Part shown: piece after piece, positions 34,201-40,130 of the stretch
Position numbering within the stretch: the first letter of the stretch is position 1
How the letters are laid out: every line of letters starts with the position of its first letter
Assembly (NCBI GenBank): GCA_009746045.1
Contig: RPFO01000592.1
Span: 23,807 to 87,806 of the forward strand
Source: Mesostigma viride
Taxonomy: Eukaryota > Streptophyta > Mesostigmatophyceae > Mesostigmatales > Mesostigmataceae
DNA length: 64,000 bases
Direction of reading: 5' to 3'
The notes under the pieces: generated by a model
Database searches by the model: none
What the model saw: only the letters and a program-made list of their open reading frames with translations
Told to the model about the DNA's origin: nothing
Position numbers and translations under genes: made by a program

Positions 34201-36380
34201 ACTTTCTGCGACTGCGGGAAAAGTGCGAGGGCCTCGTGCTACAGCGGCGCAACGACGTGATGTTCAAAGGGCCGCATGGCGCGCTCTTGGAACTGTTCTA
34301 CGTGTTGCTGTGCGAATGGCAGGCGCAGCGGGGCGTGCAACCGTTACGGCGGCTGACATTTGCTAGCAGGAATGCGCGCGCTTCCTCCTGCGTTGGCGCC
34401 GAAGCGGCCGCGCGGTTTTCGTTGGCCTTGCTGACGTGCGTGTGGCAGCGTGCGCGGGGCGCGCAGGGGGACGTGGACAGGGCGATGGCCGACTTGGAGC
34501 GCGCGGTGGCGGAATCGCGTCCCGCGGCGTCCCTCGAGTCCGTGTTATGCCGCTTGCTCTCACACGTGGACATGCCGCGCTTGTCCGAGCGCGTCGCGTG
34601 CTGCCTGCTTTGCGGGAAGCCACACGGTGCCGCCCCGCTCGAGGAGAGTACGGTGGATGTGGTTAAGGTGCCAGCGACGTTCGGCCACCTGTCCACACTT
34701 TTGGCGATGGCGATGAAGCAGAGCCTCTTCGAGAGCGCGTGTCCCAGTTGCAACTCCGCAGCGGCGGGGCGCAAGCGCGTGCTACGCGGGGGGACGCCGG
34801 CGTGGCTGCTCTTCCACGCGGACGAGGGCGGGTGGGTGGGCGGCGCGCCGCCGGACCGTTTCCCCGTTATGGTCTCCATCGACGGCGAACAGGACACCGA
34901 CGTCCCCGCCAACGCTCGCCTGCGCGCGTTTGTGCGCCGCGAGCCCGGCGACCGCTTGGCGGTCTGGCGGCGCGACGCTGACACCCCGGACACATGGTGG
35001 GTCACCGACGGCTCAGGCCCGGCGCGCCGGCGGCGCGATCAGGAACTGTCCAACGCACCGGCCGCAGAGATGGTCTTCATGTACGAGGTGGCGCCCGCGG
35101 GCGGTGCCGTCCACGCCGCGACCGAGGCACGACGCCACGCGATTCCCACGAGCGATGTTTCGCGAGGATCCGTGGAGGGACGCACGGTGCCTGACGTGAC
35201 GTCGCATCCCGCGCCCACGACGCCTGCGCGGTCGGCGGTCCGGGGTCCCAGCACGCCTGCCCGGGTGGGGGTGCAGGACAAACGCGCGCAAGTGAGGAAA
35301 CGCGCTGGGACGTCCGCGGCAGAGGCCGTGGTTGTGGGGGACGAGGAGGAGCATGAAGAGGAGGAGGAGTTGCTGCCGCAGCACCGCGCGTTCGAGTTCA
35401 CGCCACGGCCGAGGCCATCGAACGCCACCACATCCTTCTGTCTCGCGTTCCTGCGCTTGATCGAGCAGTACGGCCACAGGATGCTGCCCGTGCTCCTCAT
35501 GAACCTGCCCGTGTGGAATGCGAACAGCTGCTGGGTGGACGCCATCCTGATGCTGCTGGTGCACGCCATGATATGGGGGCAGCGGCCGGGGGAGTCCGGT
35601 CTGCTCAGGCTGCAGTGCAATCACAACGACGGCAGACACGGTCCACGCTGCGAGGACGGCCTCGCGTTGCTGGAGTTTGTTCTGGCGTTTGCGTTCGGCA
35701 CGATGCAGGAGGCGGCCGACAAGCGTAACAAGGTGATGCGGCTGCTAGGTGCGAGCCAAGGTACGCTTTACGGGGCGCAGGGCCACGGGAACATATGCCT
35801 CACGAACGTCATGGGGCACCTCAAGGACGCGTATCTCCGTCAGGGCGACTGGGCGTGCAAGCGACCGTTCCCCGTGGACGGCGTGTTGCAGCGACCCATA
35901 GGTGCCGGCATCGCGCCCGACGGTATGGACTTTGAGGACCGCATCGTGCAGGTATGCCGCGAGTACGCAGGGGAGCTGTGGCAACCATGTCGTTGCCTTT
36001 CGCCGACGTGCGTACCTTGGAGGTACTTTGACATGGTTCCGAGGGTCCTGGTGGTCGTTGGCTTCTTAACTGGTGTCGAGTCGCGAGACTACGCCGGCCG
36101 CGGGCCGCCCATGAGGTTCGGCATGGCCATCCGCGTGGGTCGCGAGTGCGAGGAGGTTCGCGTGACCGCGGAGCTGTGCGGCATCGTGGAGAGGCAACCC
36201 CAGCACTTCGCGTACCTGCGACCCATGGACCTGGACCAGGGGCGATGGGAGGAGGTGGACCCCTATGGCGCGTTGACACGACATATCAACACGGCATACC
36301 CGCGCCCCGGGCGCGTCGACCTGGCCGAGCTTGCGCACAGGACGCTCGCGTGCCTGTACCGCGTGACGCCGGTTCCCTGA
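8167..36380 (+). CDS. Giant Helitron protein: hydrophobic exons, Rep (HUH), PIF1-type helicase, USP-like protease array
   Basis: Thirty-three exons inferred from GT-AG borders with continuous phase: 8167-8296, 8481-8543, 8779-8901, 9059-9175, 9366-9530, 9726-9773, 10126-10290, 11208-11271, 11387-11443, 11504-11672, 11885-12334, 12466-12528, 12739-12813, 12971-13402, 13582-13737, 13906-14403, 14556-14738, 14910-14990, 15117-15281, 15435-15506, 15731-16108, 16546-16973, 21515-21742, 21887-22084, 22321-23752, 23956-24252, 24409-24456, 25143-26918, 28886-29533, 29708-29788, 29900-29971, 30147-30305, 30440-36380. The sum is about 14,960 nt. Exons 22-29 are a clear Helitron Rep/helicase, which would cut and join DNA as a rolling-circle transposase in the nucleus. 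The last exon adds USP-like domains and has two 1-base frame breaks. Joining exons 1-21 to the Rep rests only on phase continuity; two adjacent genes remain possible. Confidence 0.65.
9784..10095 (+). repeat. Intronic duplicate, copy 1 (pairs with 10770-11135)
   Basis: A stretch rich in CCCTGCCCCATGCTA and CACTGCATGCGCCCTCC, lying in the intron before exon 7. It matches 10770-11135 in the next intron nearly throughout. Copy 2 has an extra stretch of about 45 bp (near 11020-11070). The pair shows that exon 7 and its flank arose in a locally duplicating region. No coding role seen. Confidence 0.75.
10361..10642 (+). repeat. (ATGG)n tetranucleotide tract
   Basis: About 280 bp of uninterrupted ATGG/GATG repeat except for one GATT variant near 10478. 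It lies in the intron between exon 7 and exon 8. It gives open frames on both strands (Met-Asp-Gly-Trp or Ser-Ile-His-Pro repeats) that I do not treat as genes. Confidence 0.98.
10770..11135 (+). repeat. Intronic duplicate, copy 2
   Basis: Second copy of the segment at 9784-10095; see there. The ends match GGTATCACAG and CCTTGTGCCCCCCTCTG in both copies. Confidence 0.75.
11208..12813 (+). CDS. Exons 8-13: hydrophobic segment then Arg-rich region
   Basis: Exon 8 (11208-11271) adds a hydrophobic run ([14 protein letters not shown]) and leaves in phase 2. Exons 9 (11387-11443) and 10 (11504-11672) continue in phase and become strongly basic ([13 protein letters not shown]). Exon 11 (11885-12334) is an Arg/Ala-rich stretch of 150 residues ending acidic ([11 protein letters not shown]). 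Exons 12 (12466-12528) and 13 (12739-12813) are short, one acidic and one basic ([10 protein letters not shown]). The basic runs could bind nucleic acid or act as nuclear signals; this is inference from composition only. All borders are GT-AG and phases match. Confidence 0.5.
12971..13402 (+). CDS. Exon 14: Pro/Ser/Ala/Thr-rich low-complexity linker
   Basis: 144 residues with few charges (for example [15 protein letters not shown]), bordered by CCCCAG and GTAAGC, phase 0 on both sides. It contains a G9 run near 13220. The composition suggests a flexible, disordered linker between the basic region and the coiled-coil exons. No family recognised. Confidence 0.5.
13582..13737 (+). CDS. Exon 15: first of three related coiled-coil-like exons
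   Basis: 52 residues; core [12 protein letters not shown], then an amphipathic stretch ([15 protein letters not shown]). It is similar to exon 17 ([14 protein letters not shown], then [14 protein letters not shown]) and more weakly to exon 19 ([10 protein letters not shown], then [14 protein letters not shown]). A decayed partial copy lies at 8030-8150. The function is unknown; helical packing or oligomerisation is a guess. Confidence 0.6.
13906..14403 (+). CDS. Exon 16: linker with four 15-16 residue repeats
   Basis: 166 residues. Near the middle are tandem repeats starting [23 protein letters not shown] and GGLPASAD, each followed by an Ala-rich half. The rest is polar. Borders are TGTGCAG at the start and GAG/GTTAGT at the end. 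The DNA shows the matching 45-48 bp repeat. No family recognised. Confidence 0.55.
14556..15506 (+). CDS. Exons 17-20: coiled-coil-like exons
   Basis: Exon 17 (14556-14738) and exon 19 (15117-15281) repeat the theme of exon 15, with Leu-rich amphipathic helices. Exon 18 (14910-14990) has a basic run (SRRERR). Exon 20 (15435-15506) is a 24-residue exon. All four enter and leave in phase 0, so the duplicated exons can be gained or lost without breaking the frame. Confidence 0.6.
15731..16108 (+). CDS. Exon 21: basic then strongly acidic linker
   Basis: 126 residues; a helical basic part ([17 protein letters not shown]) is followed by an Asp/Glu/Gly-rich stretch. It joins in phase 0 to the Helitron zinc-finger exon. 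Helitron proteins commonly have a variable region ahead of the zinc finger, so this exon plausibly belongs to the same protein. Confidence 0.65.
16546..16973 (+). CDS. Exon 22: Helitron N-terminal zinc finger
   Basis: The exon encodes CPKC, then MFKEEH, then RCCSKGKV. This is the spacing and context of the conserved finger before the Helitron Rep domain (Cys-x2-Cys, then a Cys-Cys with GKV), which probably helps to recognise element ends or DNA. Upstream is a further 60 residues starting VNDEVKKFG; downstream is a helical basic part ([10 protein letters not shown]). It exits in phase 2 at AG/GTACAG into the 4.5 kb minisatellite intron. Confidence 0.85.
17055..21440 (+). repeat. 40-bp minisatellite filling intron 22
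   Basis: About 4.4 kb, near 105 copies of a 40-bp repeat of the form CTATGCCAAAATTTTCTGCA plus CCACCCTTGTGGCGCGGGAG. Blocks of repeats are themselves duplicated. At 18472, 19280, 20678 and 21358 the array is broken by related inserts carrying GTGAGTAT and GCGCAAGCTGTGC. The intron is 16974-21514. Frames are open because the repeat has few stops and changes register every 40 bp; none is a gene. Confidence 0.95.
21515..22084 (+). CDS. Exons 23-24: region between zinc finger and Rep
   Basis: Exon 23 (21515-21742) begins [14 protein letters not shown], matching the Helitron segment where an IR-x-YN-x-FAF type motif precedes a G-x-Y/V-x-L-H-GQ strand (here [14 protein letters not shown]), followed by YFLLNDPEQ. 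Exon 24 (21887-22084) reads [18 protein letters not shown], the usual L-x-N-P motif, and ends in APEIFLMP. Phase 2 joins on both sides. This stretch links finger and nuclease in all Helitron Reps. Confidence 0.85.
22321..23752 (+). CDS. Exon 25: Helitron HUH rolling-circle Rep nuclease
   Basis: Cuts and rejoins DNA during rolling-circle transposition. Visible motifs: [17 protein letters not shown] with [34 protein letters not shown] with the HUH histidines at codons 23150 and 23156; and the two-tyrosine motif [10 protein letters not shown] with Tyr codons at 23660 and 23672. Spacing agrees with Helitron_like_N Reps, and all catalytic residues are present. An acidic/Ser insertion (near 23410-23440) is specific to this copy. 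It ends in phase 0 at CGG/GTGAGT. Confidence 0.97.
23956..24456 (+). CDS. Exons 26-27: Rep-to-helicase linker
   Basis: Exon 26 (23956-24252) begins [14 protein letters not shown] and includes [13 protein letters not shown], which is the conserved Helitron stretch after the Rep (a Trp motif, then L-x-V/I-HL). Exon 27 (24409-24456) is a 16-residue basic exon. Both are phase 0 and separated by an ordinary intron of 156 bp. The next intron carries the array minisatellite. Confidence 0.85.
24528..25066 (+). repeat. Array-type minisatellite module inside intron 27
   Basis: Starts after a poly-T at CCCCCCCGACACACGGATGG and ends ATGAAGTCATAGTGGGCACT plus ACGGAGTCATGC. Both borders also occur inside or at the edge of the array units (near 503 and at 2426-2457 in unit A), so this is a piece of array unit, including its right edge, within an intron of the giant gene. 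It suggests that the module moved, or was copied by recombination, between the block and its surroundings. Confidence 0.9.
25143..26918 (+). CDS. Exon 28: PIF1-type helicase, main part
   Basis: Superfamily 1 helicase that unwinds DNA 5' to 3' behind the Rep nick. The first 150 residues match the Helitron pre-helicase region ([45 protein letters not shown]). Motif I is GPAGTGKT (25857-25880); Ia region [16 protein letters not shown]; motif II VVDEVGM with Asp 26097 and Glu 26100; motif [17 protein letters not shown]. Later motifs include [12 protein letters not shown] and the [14 protein letters not shown] segment. It ends in phase 0 at AAG/GTGCGT and continues at 28886. No break within the exon. 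Confidence 0.97.
27060..28700 (+). repeat. Array-type minisatellite inside intron 28
   Basis: About 1.6 kb of the same CACCCACGCACGCATGCCAG repeat family as in the outside array, in a 1967-bp intron (26919-28885) that splits the helicase. Unlike the module at 24528 it lacks the ATGAAGTCATAG edge, and its repeats are more diverged from the array consensus, so it is probably an older or independent acquisition. The open frames here are not genes. Confidence 0.93.
28886..29533 (+). CDS. Exon 29: PIF1-type helicase C-terminus and acidic tail
   Basis: Completes the helicase: [19 protein letters not shown] (motif V) and [13 protein letters not shown] (motif VI), with the arginine needed for ATP hydrolysis. 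It then reads [13 protein letters not shown] and becomes strongly acidic (DDDDPYRD, then [10 protein letters not shown]). Ordinary Helitron proteins end soon after motif VI; this one keeps an open frame that splices on in phase 0. Confidence 0.93.
29708..30305 (+). CDS. Exons 30-32: acidic linker
   Basis: Three short phase-0 exons: 29708-29788 ([13 protein letters not shown]), 29900-29971 ([12 protein letters not shown]) and 30147-30305 ([14 protein letters not shown]). All have clean GT-AG borders (GTACGC, GTAAGT, GTGAGT donors). The Asp-rich composition matches the end of exon 29, supporting one continuous protein from helicase to protease array. Confidence 0.7.
30440..36380 (+). CDS. Exon 33: acidic lead plus five USP-like domains, with two frame breaks
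   Basis: A 5.9 kb exon starting CGCGAGGCGGTG after TTCCGCAG. About 170 residues of Asp/Glu/Gly-rich linker come first. Then follow domain 1 (about 30930-31840, degenerate), domain 2 (about 31960-32930, Cys and His boxes present), domain 3 (about 33010-33950, degenerate, carries both frame breaks), domain 4 (about 34180-35100, degenerate) and domain 5 (about 35390-36370, Cys and His boxes present). The frame is open from 30401 to 33397 and again from 33441 to 36380, with a middle piece in the third frame. Whether the tail is cleaved off or acts in cis is unknown. Confidence 0.7.
30930..31840 (+). CDS. USP-like domain 1 (degenerate)
   Basis: The order resembles the second half of a ubiquitin-specific protease: Cys pairs (CCGYEEC, then CVGCRE) where USPs bind zinc, then [12 protein letters not shown] (the strand usually L-P-x-V-L-x-x-H), then [20 protein letters not shown] where an active USP has a GHY-type His box. 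His is absent (GVNRLVF), and no Cys box is obvious at the start. It aligns with domains 3 and 4 along its length (ETLYAKLCA compared with ELLYTQLCE and ELFYVLLCE). Inferred to be a non-catalytic USP fold. Confidence 0.55.
31960..32930 (+). CDS. USP-like domain 2 with Cys and His boxes
   Basis: Opens with a Cys cluster (CSAHGCGAC), then the Cys box [13 protein letters not shown] with the nucleophile candidate Cys at codon 32090. Later come [15 protein letters not shown] (zinc-type Cys/His), [14 protein letters not shown], and the His box region [17 protein letters not shown] with His at 32771, then GRWEVVDG with Asp at 32822, closing with ACCYVVEQC. This is the USP order (NxCxLDxxLQ ... AVVxHxGGHY ... 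WxxxDD ... AYxLxY). Family C19 peptidases remove ubiquitin. Activity here is inferred, not shown. Confidence 0.7.
33010..33950 (+). pseudogene. USP-like domain 3 (degenerate, two frameshifts)
   Basis: Starts [18 protein letters not shown], close to domain 4 ([13 protein letters not shown]). After VDA near 33321 similarity to domain 4 continues only in the next frame ([10 protein letters not shown] compared with [21 protein letters not shown]), and near 33510 it moves again ([25 protein letters not shown]). Each step fits loss of one base. Without correction the protein stops at 33395. The last part ([13 protein letters not shown], then [20 protein letters not shown]) lacks the catalytic His. 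Either the gene is decaying here or the bases were missed in assembly. Confidence 0.65.
34180..35100 (+). CDS. USP-like domain 4 (degenerate)
   Basis: The most complete of the three degenerate copies: [38 protein letters not shown], then [10 protein letters not shown] (zinc-type pairs), [13 protein letters not shown], and [18 protein letters not shown] with Asp where an active USP has His, then TWWVTDGSG and MVFMYEVAP, which matches the usual A-Y-x-L-x-Y end. Followed by a Pro/Ala linker and an acidic run ([11 protein letters not shown]-type, near 35340). Confidence 0.6.
35390..36380 (+). CDS. USP-like domain 5 with Cys and His boxes, C-terminus
   Basis: Cys box [14 protein letters not shown] with Cys at codon 35529, the classic N-S-C-W-x-D arrangement. 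Later [19 protein letters not shown], then [18 protein letters not shown] with His at 36204, [10 protein letters not shown] with Asp at 36258, and [11 protein letters not shown] before TGA. It parallels domain 2 in order and spacing but is clearly diverged. A GTGAGT eight bases after the stop (36389) may be a 3'-UTR donor. Confidence 0.7.
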
Positions 36381-36829
36381 GCCTTTGGTGAGTGGATTTT
36401 GTGAGATGTCCGGTTCGTAATCCTGTCAACTGCGAATTTGCAACTATAATGCTTGATTAATGTACGATTGCTTTTGTTCTCGCATCGGACGATGCCGTGT
36501 TCATATGTGATTAGTGTTTAGTACGTGTGATCCACGATGGAGGTATGGCCACCGACACCGCGCTTTCTTCTTACTCCATTCCAATGCGCTGCTTGGTATG
36601 TCGCGTTCCTTGCGCAGGACAGTGGGGGAGGCATCTTCGGGGACGAGGATTACAAATTGTGGATGCCACGTGATAGGGTCTTGCTGGAGCACGTAATAGC
36701 TTGCTATTACTTCCCATATTTTTATAATGATAATACAACTCAGAAACCCCTGTCTCCGTGTTAATGGAACTCCTGTTCGTGATTGCACGAGCATTCAAAA
36801 CTGTATCAATTCAATTTGCTTATTCCCCC
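36381..36829. other. Intergenic stretch after the giant gene
   Basis: Mixed composition with no recognised gene. A short frame, 36537-36764 (plus), contains LTPFQCAAWYVAF and GIFGDEDYKLWMPRD. A TTGCGCAG in its middle could be an acceptor, giving a small terminal exon spliced from 36389; this is weak. A stretch near 36830 begins the satellite. Confidence 0.4.
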
Positions 36830-38735
36830 ACACTGGCCCATCATGTAGGCAAAGTGGGGGCGTGCAGGTCCATCATTTGCGGGGGTGGCTGTCGCCAAGG
36901 GGTGCCATGCTCCCTTGCGCGCGCTACCACGTGCCCGCCGTTAGGGGTGGGTCATTGTCCTAAAATATGCAAATGGGATTGGATTGGCCTGAAAGTTGGA
37001 GGGTACCTTCCCCTACACAATTTGATGATGTGGGCAAAGTGGGGGCGTGCAGGTCCATCGTTTGGGGGGGTCGCCATGGCCAGGGGGGGTCATGGTCCCT
37101 TGTGCGCGCTAGCACGTGCCCGCCGTTGGGCATTGATGATGGTCCTAAAATATGCAAATGGACTTGGATTGGCCTGAAACTTGGAGGGAGCCTTCCCCTT
37201 AACTATTTGATGATGTGGGCAAAGTGGGGTCATGCAGGTCCATCATTTGGGGGGGTGGCTGTTGCCAGGGGGTGGCATGCTCCCTCGCGCGCGCTAGCAC
37301 GTGCCCACCGTTAGGGGTGGATCATGGTCCTAAAATATGCAAATGGCCTTGGATTGGCCTGAAACTTGGAGGGAGCCTTCCCCTTAACTATTTGATGATG
37401 TGGGCAAAGTGGGGGCGTGCAGGTCCATCATTTGGGGGAGTCGCCATGGCCAGGGGGGGTCATGGTCCCTCGCGCGCGCTAGCACGTGCCTGCCATTGGG
37501 CGTGGATGATGGTCCTAAAATATGCAAATGGGCTTGGATTGGCCTGAAACTTGGAGGGAGCCTTTCCCCACACTGGCCCATCATGTGGGCAAAGTGGGGT
37601 CATGCAGGTCCATCATTGGGGGGGGTGCCTGTTGCCAGGGGGTGCCATCGTCTCTCGTGCGCGCTAGCACATGCCCACCGTTAGCCGTGGATCATGGTCC
37701 TAAAATATGCAAATGAGCTTGGATTGGCCTGAAACTTGGAGGGAACCTTCCCCCACACTTGCCCATCATGTGGGCAAAGTGGGGGCGTGCAGGTCCATCA
37801 TTTAGGGAGGTGGCTGTTGCCAGGGGGTGGCATGGTCCCTCGCGCGCGCTAGCACGTGCCTGCCGTTGGGGGTGGGTCATGGTCCTAAAATATGCAAATG
37901 GGCTTGGATTGGCCTCAAACTTAGAGGGAGCATTCCCCCGCACTGGCCCATCATGTGGGCAAAGTGAGGGCGTGCAGGTCTATCATTTGGGGGGGTGGCT
38001 GTTACCAGGGGGTGCCATGGTCCCTCGCGCGCGCTAGCACGTGCCCACCGTTAGGGGTGGTTCATGGTCCTAAAATATGCAAATGGGCTTGGATTGGCCT
38101 GAAACTTGGAGGGAGCCTTCCCCCACAATATATCATCATGTGGGCAAAGTGGGGGCGTGCAGGTCCATCATTTGGGGGGATGGCCATGGCCAGGGGGTGC
38201 CATGGTCCCTCGTGCGCACTAGCACGTGCCCGCCATTGGGCGTGGGTGATGGTCCTAAAATATGCAAATGGGCTTGGATTGGCCTGATACTTGGAGGGAG
38301 CCTTCCCCCTCAATACCCCATCATGTGGGAAAAGTGGGGTCGTGCAGGTCCATCATTTCTGAGGGTAGCTGTTGCCAGGGGGTGCCATGGTCCCTCTTGT
38401 GGGCCACCACGTGCCCACCGTTAGGGGTGGCTCATGGTCCTAACATATACAAATGAGATTGGATTGGCCTGAAACTTGGAGGGAGCCTTACCCCACACTA
38501 TATCATGATGTGGGCAAAGTGGGGGTGTGCAGGTCCATCATTTGGGGGGGTCACCATGGCCAGGGGGTGGCATGCTCCCTCGCGCGCGCTAGCACGTGCC
38601 CACCGTTGGTGGTGGGTCATGGTCCTAAAATATGCAAATGGGCTTGGATTGGCCTGAAACTTGGAGGGAGCCTTCCCCCACAATATATCATCATGTGGGA
38701 AAAGTGGGGTCGTGCAGGTCATAAAATATAATATG
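36830..38735 (+). repeat. 185-bp satellite, about ten copies
   Basis: The anchor GGCAAAGTGGGG recurs about every 185 bp (near 36847, 37033, 37218, 37403, 37589, 37774 and on). Each unit carries GCGCGCGCTAGCACGTGCC and CCTAAAATATGCAAATGGGC, so it has a CACGTG core and an ATGCAAAT octamer per repeat. Copies differ by a few percent, and the last is cut near 38735. It lies between the 3' ends of the two convergent genes. Frames through it are not genes. Confidence 0.95.
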
Positions 38736-38923
38736 GTCCTAAAATATGCATAATTTGTTGGGTGGACAATGCCAAGGGGTGCCATTGTCCCTTTCAAGAG
38801 CCTATCACCACATTAGACTATCATGTCATTATAGGATTTTCACATTATTACAAACGCATTTTCAAATTCACATCGAAGGGAATTCTTATTTATAGTTAAG
38901 TTAAAGCCTCTGTTTAGTTAGCT
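38736..38923. other. 3' flank of the RPA gene
   Basis: AT-rich stretch (TATTTATAGTTAAGTTAAAG near 38890) directly downstream of the minus-strand RPA stop. It is probably the RPA 3' untranslated region. No AATAAA is seen on the minus strand, only AAATAAG-like variants. Confidence 0.4.
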
Positions 38924-40130
38924 CTAGCGAGGCGCGTCCGACCTGTCAGAAGATCCGCGAGGAGTGCGCTGTCCCCTTCCACTCGGTGGAGGAGGGGCAC
39001 CTTGCATTGCAGCGGTATCGACAGCACCCAATGCACTCGTCGTATCCGTAGCAACTGTCTCGGCGGCGGAGGTAATGTGGCAAGCAGAGCCAACCATGGT
39101 GTTGTCGCCATGCGACGCAGTAGCGGCATCGTTGAGCACAAACGGGACGTTAGCAGGCGGCACGATACCAGCGGTGTCGACGGCATCCAGCACGCCCACG
39201 GTCCTATTGGCGACTACCGCGGTAGACGTAGTATCCACGGCATCCCGCGTGCTCGCGATATTGTTCGTTACCAACGCTGTAGCGGCAGGGTTGCCAGCAA
39301 ATGGCCCCGAACTCCATGTGCCAGCCGACATGCGCGCGATGTTCGTGGCGACCGGTTCACCCGCGGCGTCGGGGACGGCAACTTGCGCGCCCGCGATATT
39401 GCTGGTGACCGGCGAACTTGCAGCAAGGTCCACGCCAGCCTGTGCGCCTGCGGTGTTGTTGGCCACTGGCGCCGTGGAAGCCATGCCCACGGCAGCCTGT
39501 CCGCCCTCGGTGTTGTTGTTGACCGGCGCGGTGACGGCAGTGTTCCCAACAAGGGGCTCCGACGACCAGGTGGTAGGCGAGCCGTGCGCCGTGTTGAGCC
39601 AGGTGGCAGGCGAGCCGTGCACCGTGTTGAGCCAGGTGGCAGGCGAGGCGTGCGGCATGTTGAGCCAGGTGGCAGCCGAGGCGTGCGCCGTGTTGACAGC
39701 GCCTCGCGCGGTGGAGGCGGTGTCTACACCAGCCTGTCCGCCCGCGGTGTTGTTGTTGACCGGCGCGGTGACGGCAGTGTTCCCAACAAGGCGCTCCGAC
39801 GACCAGGTGGCAGGCGGGGCGTGCGCCGTGTTGAGCCAGGTGGCAGGCGAGACGTGCGCCATGTTGACGGCGACTCGCGCGGTGGAGGCGGTGTCTACGC
39901 CAGCCTGTCCGCCCGCGGTGTTGTTGTTGACCGGCGCGGTGACGCCAGTGTTCCCAACAAGGGGCTCCGACGACCAGGTGGCAGGCGAGGCGTGCGCCGT
40001 GTTGAGCCAGGTGGCAGGCGAGACGTGCGCCGTGTTCAGCCAGGTGGCAAACGAGGCGTGCGCCGTGTTGATATCTGTCGGTGCGGTGCCGGTAGCGTTG
40101 ACTGCAGCCGCAGCACCCATCGAGGGACCA
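38924..40130 (-). repeat. Repetitive C-terminal tail of the RPA-like protein
   Basis: About 390 residues after the OB folds consist of an 11-12 residue repeat (NTAHxSPATWL) nested in a larger unit (SSEPLVGNTAVTAPVNNNTA, then GGQAGVDTASTAR). The frame is open throughout, and the opposite strand is also open. The repeats suggest a flexible tail. The stop follows a short Arg/Ser-rich end. Confidence 0.85.

Noticed and set aside
22402-36279. Long antisense frames under the Rep, helicase and USP exons (for example 22423-23100, 24675-26141, 30953-31849)
   Set aside because: Shadows of high-GC coding sequence; the plus-strand frames hold all recognised motifs.
31960-36380. OTU or Ulp1-type protease, as in other mobile elements
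   Set aside because: The Cys box is N-S-C-(H/W)-x-D-A followed much later by a G-x-H or Q-H box and W-x-x-x-D, which is the USP order. The OTU D-G-N-C start and the Ulp1 H-D-Q-C order are not seen.
36967-38731. Frames over the 185-bp satellite
   Set aside because: The same peptide repeats in shifted frames with stops in each unit; no gene-like features.
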